This document shows, in pieces, positions 32,301 to 44,300 of a DNA stretch of 64,000 bases. Positions within the stretch are counted from its first letter, which is position 1, and every line of letters starts with the position of its first letter. The position numbers and the translations under genes were made by a program. Origin of the DNA: Coccinella septempunctata (Eukaryota > Arthropoda > Insecta > Coleoptera > Coccinellidae). The notes under the pieces are model-generated. The model was not told where the DNA came from. It was given only the letters and a program-made list of their open reading frames with translations, and searched no databases. The DNA lies in assembly GCF_907165205.1 (NCBI RefSeq), contig NC_058196.1, positions 17,712,501 through 17,776,500 on the forward strand, written 5' to 3'.

Positions 32301-35300
32301 CAGCTGCACCGAACTCAGTTTCGGTTACGGCTGTAGTTTCGGCTGGATTTTGGCCGAAAACGAAACTGAGCCGAAACCTGCTTTTTTGGCCGAAACTAGG
32401 CCGAAACCGAAAACGAAACCGAAAGTTCGGTCGGACTCTAGCCACAAGACTTCAGAGACGCTTTAGTTATGAGCCCCTATAAGAACAAACGCGATACGTC
32501 AAATTGCAACAATTACAGGCGCATATCGTTGCTTAGCGTGGCCGGCAAAATTCTCTCGAAAATTATGGCTAATCTGATTCCACTCTTAGAAAAGCTTTTA
32601 CCTGAATCCCAGAGGGGCTTTTGTCCAAATCGAGGTACGTTGGACCTAATTTTCACACTGCGATAGCAGCAAGAGAAGGCCCGTGAACAACATTCAAGGA
32701 TGTATACAGCCTATATCGATTTAAGTAAGGCCTTCGACTCGGTGAATCGGAGAGCGCTATGAAAAATCATGGGACGCCTTTGGACTACCCGAAAAATTAG
32801 CAGTGTGTAAAAGCCTTCATACCAACAACACCGCTAGAATACAGCATAATGGCTCTACAACCGACCATTTCTCAACCACCTCTGGAATAAAACAAGGCCG
32901 CGTGTTAGTGCCTTTACTGTTCAATATTTTCGCCATAGCTGTCCCGATAATTGCTGACATGAGTATGCCTGTAAGAGGTGTTGGAATAAGATTCAGATTT
33001 GATGGGGGCCTATTTAAACTGTAGCGCCTCGAGCAAAAATCCGTACAAAGTTTATCACGGAACTTCAATATGCAGACGACTGCGCACTTATCGCTAGCAG
33101 CTCAGAGGATCTACAGATATTGTTGGACACCTATAAACATATATACGAAACTTTAGGCCTTAGACTCAATATCGACAAAACCAAAATCCTGGTAAGTCCG
33201 CCAGAAAGCCTTCAAACAGATATCAGCCTGGAGAATGAAACTCTAGAACAGGTCGAGCAGTTCAAATACTTGGGAAGCTTCATAAATACTAGGGCTAACC
33301 TTGACACGGAAATATACAACCGTATCAATTCGGCATCACGGGCATTCTGGAAGCCAAAGGTCAGAGTGTTTCAAAATCACGACCTCAATCTGAAGACCAA
33401 GACATCTGTGTACAAAGCAGTGGTCCTCCCGACGCTTCTTCACAGCTTGAACAAACGCAACAACGTCATCTAAGACAGATAATGCGCATCAGATGGTTCC
33501 ACAAAGTTCCGAATGCAGAAGTCTTGCAACGAGTGTATAACACTCCAGATTCAAGTAACGAGGGCCCGACTCAGATGGAGCGGCCACATTCTGAGGATGC
33601 AATACTCAAGACTCTCCAAAATTGCTCTGTATGGCGAATTCACAGAGGGAGCCTGGATACCAGGAGGCCAGTATAAGCAGTTTAAGGATATACTACATCA
33701 ATCCCTAAAATCAGTTAATGCCAATCATAACTGGGAACAACTAGCGTTATACAGGTCACAGTGGAGGTTTTTGGTACACAGTTATAATGGAGACTCGAGA
33801 AGGATACAGCAGCGGCCAGATCTGGTTGGTGACTATCCATGCCCTGAGTGTTGAAGGATCTGTATGTCACGGATGGGTCTCTTCAGTCATAGGAGGGCAC
33901 ATAGTCACAATTATCCCTAAGAAATTATAAGTCTGTTCGCACCGTTTTTTTTTAGATTTATTCCCGGTAACGGGATACAGCATTGAATGAATGAATGATG
34001 AATTATAATTCAATTTTGCTTTCAATATGATTTCTTAGGCCCAGTTTCACAATATATGGTTAACCCAAAGTTATGTAGTGACCAGTGGTTAAATCAAAAA
34101 TTCTGTTTCACAAAGTGTGGTTTATCGTTTGACCTAAAGTAAACTTGTGGTCGACTTGACCCCGAAAATTTCATGAGTTAACTATGAGTTGCCTGGACAT
34201 AGAAGTTTCGTGGCGTATGCTTTTCTGCATAGATAACATATTTTGAGTTCTGTCAGAGACACGTTTCACATTTATTGGGTGTTTATTAGTTATTATTTAC
34301 GATTATCGTGGAAGATTATGATGAAAACTCATAGTAGTGATGAGGAAACAGTGAGGCCCAGAACATTTGGAGCTAGGAGGAATTATTTTGAGTAGTATGT
34401 CGACCTGGATTTCTTCTGTAGATTCAGAAACACAGTGGAAAGGAAGGCAGTTGGAAGCTTGGAAGCGAAGAATCTCAGCTCCTTCAATGAGAATATTAAA
34501 AGTATAGATGCAATGATGATGATTAAGTTCACAGCTTTTTTACATAACATATCTTGTAATGAAAATGAAAGACAACCTCCTTCATGAGGAGAAGAAGAAG
34601 CAATGAATTCATATCAAAATGTTGCTGTGCCCCCTATAGGGGATCAAGAATTATTGTCAAATAATAGAACTAGAGGAACTTGAATAGTTATTATGCAAAT
34701 ATGTTAAATTAGAGTGGTGAAATTAGAATTTTTGAAATATATCAAAGCATCTCAATTCAAACTCAAATAATCAATAAAAATAGGCTTTTGTAGAATTGTT
34801 GAGGAAAACACCTAGATAGATTTAAATTATTCAAGGAACTTTAAGTTATAATTGCAAAACTCAATTTTGTTTGAATTTTTCAATAAAGTAATAATTTCTA
34901 TTGGTCCAGCACAGTTGCACTGTTTTTTCTTATTTCGCACAAGAAAAAACGAACGCTTCATCTTCACTCAAATCAAAATTCAAACGAAAAATAACCTTTA
35001 GGCAATTATGAAACTCATATCAGCACAGAACATCAAACATTCATACGGTGCTCATACGTTTTATTCGTTTTCTGTCATACTCATAACAATTTCTATATTC
35101 TTAAGTTCTTGTTTCACAGAAATACGAAATGTCAGTAATAAATAACCCAAAAGTAGATCTATCGTACACGAAAAACATTACCAACCTTCAGAAAAAAATT
35201 TAAACCGATGGTCAAAAAACCATCACTCGTTTTATTGTTGTGAAACGAGCATCTTTTTAAACCTTGGGTTAACTCAAAGGTAGTGGTTAATAAACCACCA

Positions 35301-38300
35301 CTGGTTACCAATGATTGTGAAACTGGGCCTTAGAGGTGTATGAAATAGCATGAAACAAATTCGCATTTTGTGAAAACCGAATTCCCTTCTTTCAATATCC
35401 AAATAAGGAGAATCCCTAGGAAAAATAGCGCATTTGAATATCTTCAGATGACCACCTGCGAACTTATAAAAACACTTGTCGGCTTTGTCTTTATTGAATA
35501 AAAACTGCTTGACACATGTAATTTACGACAAAACTGCGCTTGCTTTGAGGAAGCCGCTTCAAATTCTATCCAAGGGAGCTTGTTTAAAATCTATGCCGGA
35601 GTACTCAATGGATTTTCATTCCATAGATGGCGAGATTTATAAAATAAAGAAAATTAGGACCCCCTCAAAAATTACTTGCTCCAAAAGAACGAATTAGGTC
35701 CTTATCAATGCCTAAAAATTTTAAACGTTTTCGCTAACTTCATACTTCAACTTCATCAAAAACTTGGCTAGGCTTCGAAGGCGTAGAAGCGCCACATATA
35801 ATATTTTGAAAATACATAATCATCAATTTATTCTAAATATGTGAATACCCAGTTTTATGTGAATATGAATATTCGTTGAAAAAGCAACCTATATTTCAGA
35901 AAATAGTTCGTGCCGTCATAGAACACCCTGTAAAAGTTCAGAACTAAATAAAATTTCTACTAAAGTCGGAATTATGCGAAAAATACATATTTTGAAGTAT
36001 TATGTGGCCCTCTTCTACGCATCCGTAGAATTAATTTTTCCATTCGTGAAACAATTATTTTCCTATACTTACTTATGAAATCGTGAAACTGCTATAGAGC
36101 AGAACGAAAAACTCATCGTTTCGAAGAAATAGAAGCGGTGTTTTTTCGATCGAATACAGATTTCATAACAAAAAATCTTATTTCCAACAGATTTTCAGAA
36201 AAGTGCTCGCAAAGTCGAATTACTTCCAGAAAGTGCTCAGTAATCGCGAGCCTTTTGTGAAAAATAGGTGCTTAGTGCTCGGGACTGGGGAGCACTATTA
36301 GTCAGTGCTCAGTGCTTAGTGCTCGAAGCACTTTTTTTCAGCGCTAGGCACAGCTTTGAATAGTTTATAGATTATTTTTGGGCACATTTAATGACAGTGT
36401 TCTTGTATAATCATTCGTTTGGAAATGTTGGGAAAACAGAAATATCAAACATTCTCGAATATGGTGAATGGATCACGCCTTCAGAGTAAGGCAGGTGATT
36501 AATAAACGAATTAATTAAGGTGCATAACATCCGCAGATAATTAAATCAACAAATGTTACGTTCTAAATCGAACTAACAAACTACCAACGCTCGAAGTATT
36601 ACCAGAAATTTCATTTTGTCGACAAAGAGTAGATGCTGAAAGGCCTGGATGATTTGCATTCACCATTAGGCTATGGCCAACGACTCATGAAACACCCTGT
36701 AGGTTGTTGAAAATATACTATGTAATTATCAGTAGCGGCCCGTGAACATTTATCGTGGGTTGTCTGATTTATTTTTTTGGAATTGAAAGGGATATTAATA
36801 ATAATATGAATATGACGTTGAATTGCACGAAATTTATGAATGTAGAAATATTAAACCGTGCAAGGTAGTTTGTACTTCATTGATTTTATCAGCAGTTCCA
36901 ACTCGACATTTATTTATGTAGTGACCTTTGGGTCTCGAGTCAAAGGTCTATAGGAATGATTTATGGTTTCAATGAACTTCAATCAAGCCTGTTTCGAATC
37001 ATTTTTCGATGTAGGTTACAAGTACCTGCAAAATATCATATGTTTCTCAGAATTTTGTTCTGTTTTATTTTTTCTGATATTAGCTTTGTTCGCGCGTGGT
37101 ACCTACGATTATAAACTGCATTTTGAATCAGCAGGAATTGCAGTTCAGTTCCCATCGTAATTCGAACGGAATTTTAACTTAAAACGTGATGTTGAAGTTG
37201 GTTTTAAATGAAAGTGTACACAATGCAAAAAAATTTACGTTTTTGAGCTTCGCAAATCAAACCTAAAGTTCAAAAGCTTTTTGATATTATAGGGTCTTTT
37301 TTTAGTTGAACAGTTATATCAATTTCTCACCATACTTTTTATACGAAAAGTCAAGAACATATTGAAATCCTTATCAGAAGCAGCCGTGTAATGCTTGAAA
37401 GTTGAAGGATTGTTGTTCATACTTCTCTTAATGCTAATGAGGACAGGTTCTAAAATTTCTTTAATCAAAAAATATGACTAATATCTCCCCCGAAGACAAA
37501 CCATAACCCGTCAAGAAAATATAAAATAATCATTATTGACAAGAGTGCATAGCATAAAACAACACAATAAGTCCATCAACCATAACAAAAGCTAAATCTT
37601 GTTGTTGCTGTTTTTGAAAATATAATGTGAGGTTAAAAAATGAAAACAATTCAAATCATTGAATTATAAAATTTTCAAGCATAGCAGGTATAGAACCTTG
37701 GAACATAAATACATGGAATAGCCATTACAGTGCTACGAAAGTACTTGTTGTGGTACAAATATTCGATGCTTCTCTGTCTAGCGCGTCACTAAGTCGGCGA
37801 AAATGCCCTGTAGAGGACCCAGTTGGTTGTAGCATATTATTGGTAAGATCCATATACTACTTAGATGCGTGTGTATTGAAGTTCCAGAGTAACAATTTGG
37901 AAGTATCTAGCGTTGGAAAATTCCGCCAGACTGCCTCTCTTTTATTTCACGTTCATGGCACAAACAAGAACGGATATAACGACCAATGTTGAAAATCGGA
38001 TCCTCAACCTGAAACTGCCAAGTCCCTTGCTCTAGATCTGCGCTCTATAAAGATGTGGTGGATTTTTTAAATTGTTAGAATGAACAACCCTATTTCATTC
38101 TTGACCACATATTTCTAACGAGATGATTATATCACGCATTTTAACGAGCAGATTCATAAATCTGATTTGATGAACAGAGATCAATCAAGGTCTACTACCC
38201 CAGATCGTAAATCTCGAATACGAAGTGCTAACCGCTCTACCCGCCATAAAAATCTCTTCGAGGCTTCTATAATTCCATGATAAATCAGGGCGGCAAATGA

Positions 38301-41300
38301 TATCCGATAGTGAAATGGTATTAGCGTCCATTCGTATTCGATCAAAGATTGCATATTCTGAGACGCCGGCGACGGCCGTCTCGGCGCCTCGGGCATTTTT
38401 CACCTGTGAGTTATGAAGAAGCCGATAGCCTACATGCACGACTTATGTTCGTGCAACAATTTTATGACTTTCCTACTTGAAATACTGATGATGCTATCGA
38501 GTTTTCAGTGGATGGAGTTATTCCTCAAAATTATTCGAATAATTTGCATGTTTGAAGCAATCAAATCCCGAAAATGCATCTAATATTTTTATCCGTGAGA
38601 ACCTCAAACTATACAGGGCGAATCTTTAACCTGTACATATATTTCAACAGAAGATTCTTGAGGTCAGAACAAACACTTTTTCCCTATACTATTTTTTCCA
38701 ATTCGGCTCAGTTGAAAAGATCTCGTTAAAGATACAGGCTGTTGAAAATCCATTGAAAAATTGTAATTTTCAGTTAGGGGAGACTGGGGAGGGTTGATAC
38801 GTTTTTTGGAATTTTTATTCTGGAAACTTAATTATATGAAGAAGCAGGACTTTTCTTATATTATATAATTCTTCAATTAATCGTTCAACAAAATAAATAT
38901 AGAAGTCGCAAAACATAAACATCTTATTCTGTACAGAACGTTGAAAACAAAAACATGCAAACTGTCTCAAGCCTCCCCACATATGGGAGGATTGATACGA
39001 TGTACTGGGAGAGTAATCGAGAGGATTATTCAGCTCAGTAGGTAGGTCAGCAATGATACTGGCTTGCTTTGGTCCCATAGGTGTAGAAAAATCAGGAAAT
39101 TGTCAGTTAGTCACTTCCACACAAGAAAAGTCGGCCTCGTTAAATACATGGGGATTGTACGGTTTTTAAAAATCCCTTTGATATGTTGGATGGTGAAGAC
39201 GCCTTCATGTAGGCCTATCCAACTAGCTACGGAATATTTTTTGAAGATGATACATGTATCAGGCCTCCCCACGACAAATGTCTCAAACCTCCCTGAAAGC
39301 AATTTTTAAAGTGATTTATGTTTTCATCTTATACCCATATATTTTGAAAAGCGAATAAAACTGTAAATTGAGTAGTTTTATGCATATTTCCCAGTGAAAT
39401 GTTTGTTTATGCCGAAGAATTAATGCATGATCATAAAACCCTTAGGTAACTTGAGTAAAAACTTATAATTTCTCACCTCGAAACACTCTTCGTTGAATAT
39501 TTCACAAACAAACTACTGTTAGCCTTACAGATTAACGTCACGCAATGCCCTCTGCCAAAGAATAGTGTTCACTAGTATAATACTTTTGAAAACGGCTACA
39601 GATCGCAGATATAAGCCTGTATCAAGCCTCCCCATGTATCAATGCTCCCTAGTCTCCCCTATCTCAAGAACGATTCCAACGAATAGCATGATTTTCGGAA
39701 AATGTATAGTTTTTTCCAATTCCAAACGTAAGGGAGACGTTTTCAATTGTAACAAAACTTAATCAATATTTTTTTTTTAATTTATCTCACTTTTTAAAAA
39801 GATTATTTCACTTCTATAAGATTATGCACTGAATTGACTATTGCCTTCAAAAATTAAAACTCACAAAAATGATGTTGTTATCAAGTAAATGGACATTCCA
39901 GGATTCTTCGACAACTATTACAACTGATACCGACTTGGTGTCAATTGTGACAAGTGTGGTGTCAATGGTAACAGCCATGGATGGTTACAGGTTATTCTAG
40001 GAAGTTTCAAGAATAAATTTACTTTTTATACAGAGTTATAAAAATCATCATCTGAAGAATCGGAGGAGTAATTTTGCACGGTCTCTTCCTTCAATGCTTT
40101 CATTCTTTTACGTCTCTTTTCATTAGTTGACGATTTGCCAATTTTTTGTGTCATCTTGGAGTTTTTGTTCGAATTATGTCTTTCAATTAAGAGCTTTTCT
40201 GGTGTGTCGTCGGTCAATATTGAAGTTTGTCGTTTCATTCGTCCACCTTTTCTAGATTTTGAGTGATCTGCTTTTGGTAGAGGTTAAAGGATCTCAGGTG
40301 AAATTAATTCAACCGATAGTGATTGTGAAGAAATAGAACTTCTGCTTGTCGGTGGTTCTAGTTGTAAGGAAGAAATGGAATTTCTGGTTGTCAATTGTTT
40401 TAGTTGTGTTGAGATAGTAGAGTTTCTGGCTGTCGAATCTCCTGGTTGTGACTTTACTCGTGGATGGTTGTGGTTCATTATCATTGAAGTTGACAGGTAT
40501 AACCGTGGAAAATTCTGTTCGGTTTTCTAGTTCATCCACTTTCACCAATAACCTCAACAGCATTCACAAAACGGTTTAATGAAACATGGCACATTTCATA
40601 CTGCTTAGCGATTTTTCTAACTGATTGATTATTATCAATCACTTTTTTAGCTGCTTCTTCATGAATAATTTTAGGTATCAGTCCCCTTTCGGTCTTCCGT
40701 GGTCTGGGTTTTACCATTTTTCAGCGTGAGCTGTGAAAAAATTTTTCATCAGAAAATTAAATGCAGGTGTCAATTGTAACACTTTACAATCGACACCTTA
40801 CAATCTTGAATTATGTTGATTACATTTCTATATTTTTTATGTGAAGCAGTGAACAAATAGCCACTGATAAATAAAGTCAAAACTATAATGAAGCCAACAC
40901 TTACCTTGAAATAAACAGGCCCGGATCTACGATTTCTTCTGACCGGGGCAAAAATTCATGATGGCGCCCCCCCACCCTTCTAAGGTTCGTAGGAAAAATC
41001 TAATTGCATATTCGTCATCGCTTTCAACCCGAGTTATTTTTTTCACTAGTTCGAGGTCGTATAGATTATGCAATTAGATTTTTCCTAAGATGAGTACTTT
41101 GGGAAAAAAATCACTCTTATTTTTTTCCCATTATTCCATCAAAAGATATTTTTTCTCATTATTCCTTTAAAAGTTATTCTTTTCCCAAAATACTCCCAAA
41201 AATTGCATATTCGTAATCTACGACCTCGAATTAGTAAAAAAAAATGACTCGGGTTGCCATCGTTCGAAAAATAAAAAAGTTTGTATTTACAAGAATGTCG

Positions 41301-44300
41301 TTTGCAACCCGCCCTCGTCTATCGTTTTTACCCGCGCTTCACGAACGAAATTATTCCGAACAAAAATTTATTTTTTTAGCTACATATGTCGACCCGGATC
41401 ATTTTACATATTAATTCAAGGTCCAAGATCACGAATATGCAATTAGATTTTTGGAGGATCAGTATTTTGAGAAATAAATCACTTTTAGTGCAAAATTTCG
41501 GAAATATTGGTCAACTTTGAGGAGGTGTAGCAGCTAGAAAAAAGGCACTAGTCATATGCTGTTTTTTTGGTGATGAATTGGTTCTTTGCAAATATAAAAA
41601 ACCACACTTCATTCATCTATCACGAACAGTTCAGATTTTATGAATTTTTCCGCGAAGGTCCAAAATTTCCGATTTTCCATCGACCATAACTTGAAAAATG
41701 ATTCTTTTTAAATATCTGTTTGCATATTCGTGTTCTACGCCCTCGAATTAGTGTACAGAATGAATTCGGTTTCGATCGGAGACCAAAAATATTCTTCAAA
41801 AAATCGCCCACTCTGTATATATTTCATTTTGTGAAAACATTTTAAAACACTCAATTTCGTGAAACTTTTGTATAAGACATTTTTTTGTACCTCTCTTAGT
41901 AACAAAGTTAAAGGGGGCACATATTATGGTGAAAAACTCGGTACAACGGTACATTTGAAAAAATTTCAATCTTACCGATTTCCACCAAAATTGGTGTTTT
42001 TACTTAGGCATAGATTACGAATATGCAAACAGAATTATGCTGAAAGGATTAGTTTTTAAGTTATGGTCTATAGAAAATCGGAAATTTTGGCCCTTAGTTC
42101 CAGATGAGAAGGCGATGAGTCGGCAGGCAAAGAAATTACTGCTTGCGACGCAGTGTGAAGATATCAGATCTTTCAACCTATTTCACCCAAGTGTGGCGGT
42201 CATTCGTAGATGACTGAATAATATGCAGTTAATTGATCCCTCATTGATTTTAAAGATTTTAGGCATAGTGATGGTTTATCATGTTTCCATTCTACACTTT
42301 CCATTTTAGAACTAGGAAATTAATTTTTTCCGAAAAAATCAAAAGTAAAAAATTTTTAACCTCTGGTTGATTTTGGCGCCCCCTTGCGCTGGCGCCCGCG
42401 GCAAGCGCCCCGCTTGCCCCCCCCTAGATCCGGGCCTGGAAATAAAGTCACTATAAAGACTTCAAGCTTGAAAAAACGATTTGTGGCACCTCGGATATTC
42501 ACTTTCACAGCGTTATATTATATAAACATTCGTCTACAATGAAAACGTCATATTTCGACCGACAGGATCATCGTAACTAGCCACATTTTCCAATCATAAC
42601 TCAATTATAACGTATATATTTATAAATGGGATCCAAAGGTTACATTTGAAAAAAAAAAGATATTTCATTAGGGGGAGAAGTGATTTTGCATGGCTGGCCT
42701 TCAATCACCCCTAGCCATAAAGTGACACTTCTCCTTATGAAATAATATACCATTACCATTGATGTGATGAACCTTCTCCAAATACAAAATTCCACCCACC
42801 TCTTTCAGATTCTTCATTATGACCATTACATACCATAAAGGAATCTTTGACAACTTGTTTTTAAGCGACTCCCAAAAAAAGGGAAACCTCACAAGGATAG
42901 CTTTCACAATACCCTTCAATACCTTTGAAGACAAAATTCGGAAAAGTAGTACATTAACGAGTTAAATGAGAATGATCCCTGAATGGAACTTGGGGTGATG
43001 CGGGGTGAATACAATCCTAACTGTCTTGTATTATATCAAAGAGTTACTTCTTTGACATGAAATTTCATCATTCTTGGGGTAACTTTGGAAAAAAAGTTTA
43101 CTTAAGTTTTCCTTATACTTTTCATTGCTTTATATGCTTTCAAACTCTGACCGCCTTACTTATTGAATCATCTCTTATAATTCAATTATCTCAGGTATAA
43201 CATTTTCTCACATTTCAAATTTATTGAACTTCAGTTTGAATGAGTATTGTGTTTTGGATATGGCCATAAATTGTAAATGTTTCCTTCCTCCTACGGAACA
43301 TGTCAGCACCGGATCACTTTTGCTTCTTGTACCATTCTTTGTCAAATTTCAAAATAAATTCATGTTGAAACAATATGTTACTGATTGAATGATTATTTTA
43401 TTTTTCAGTTTCATCTCCAGTGATTGTCGCTTTCTGCCTTGCTGCATTATTCTTCTTCCTATGCCTGGCCATTGTGACATACTTCTTATACAGGAGACGT
43501 ATTCGGGATGCTAAAAGAGGCCCTGATATGCCTTTGGCCTTTCAGACTCATCGACGACCTACAGCAGTGAAGAGTCCGGCAGGAGCTACCACCCATTACC
43601 TCAAGAAGAGTCCGAGTCCAACGGGCCCTTCTAAAACACCACCAGGGGTAAGAGCAATTTCTTTCTTGCTCTTCAATCATTTTCACAAGGAGGCAAGGAT
43701 TTCTGAAGAATTTTCCTCCTATAGTCTCTGCTACATATACCGGGTGTTTCATTCATAAACTGGAAAAAAAACTTATATGGTCTTGTAGATGATACCAGGA
43801 GAATCATTTTTGCCTAATGGCATATTCGTTTTCGAAGCATAAACGAGATGCAGGGTATTCAATGTCATTTTTGAGCAATATTCCAATGAATGTGGACGCA
43901 GTTATATGTGCTATTTGGTGTATTTGGTCATATCTCGTTTGTACTTCATATTCTGAATGAACACGGTTTTCGAAGAAACTCTGTGGAAACACTTTAGATA
44001 TTACTAACCACGAAGCCTCTCGATTAAGTGCTGGAATTACTAAGCACTATGCATTGTTTTTAGAAAGCGGTAGGGGGCAAGGGCGGATCCAGGATTTTTT
44101 TTCTGGGGGGGCACAACGGGCAGACGAGCTAAAAAATCAACAGTAACTGTGAGAAATGAACTTCAAGTTTATTTTCAAGAGTTCAAGTATGCATAGAAAG
44201 ATTCGTCCGTCTGGGGGGCACGTCCCCCGTGCCCCCACCCTCCTAAATCCGCCCTTGCTAGGGAGCACGAAAAGACTTTAGGTGCTTGCAGAAGCCCTAT

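Larger units (their letters stand above)
30865..33860 (+). pseudogene. RTE-type reverse transcriptase relic
   Basis: In order: WWKEKAREIQAHADNHDNRRFF, VYGPSRK, (hAT insertion), MSPYKNKRDTSNCNNYRRIS, LLPESQRGFCPNRGTLDLIF, AYIDLSKAFDSVNRRAL (first Asp), TSGIKQGRVLVPLLFNIF, QYADDCALIASS (catalytic box at about 33070), TKILVSPPES, YLGSFINTRANLDTEI, and a C-terminal zinc-ribbon-like CPEC. Multiple stops and shifts (for example TAG at about 32664, TGA at about 32760) make it inactive. No endonuclease domain is left. Confidence 0.85.
30845..34000 (+). mobile_element. 5'-truncated RTE-type retrotransposon, split by a hAT element
   Basis: Protein scraps begin RREIRKIEESWWKEKAREIQ at 30865 and run on through the reverse transcriptase to PDLVGDYPCPEC at 33854. 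A 3' tail of (TGAA)-type repeats (CATTGAATGAATGAATGATG) ends at about 34000, as in RTE-clade elements. The coding sequence is cut at 31341 by the 1.1-kb hAT element. Removing it and one duplication restores a continuous frame (GDVPQ joined to DFRDAL). Confidence 0.85.
26382..43408 (+). other. Syt4 intron 1 (17 kb), transposon-filled
   Basis: It holds the elements listed separately. Stretches with nothing recognised: 26400-27030, 28730-30840 (AT-rich, a TTTATTCTTATAGG direct duplication near 28838), 35330-37685, 37800-38610 (one GC-rich spot, GACGCCGGCGACGGCCGTC, near 38360) and 42440-43400. Confidence 0.6.

Noticed and set aside
29797..36350. A single large element bounded by CAGTGCTTAG-type motifs on both sides
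   Set aside because: The motifs are not in inverted orientation at definable ends and no duplication was found. The right one looks like an isolated hAT-type end (CTAGGCACAGCT).
40284..40563. Two overlapping Ser/Thr/Gln-rich minus frames
   Set aside because: They are a short internal repeat inside the pogo-like relic, not a separate gene.
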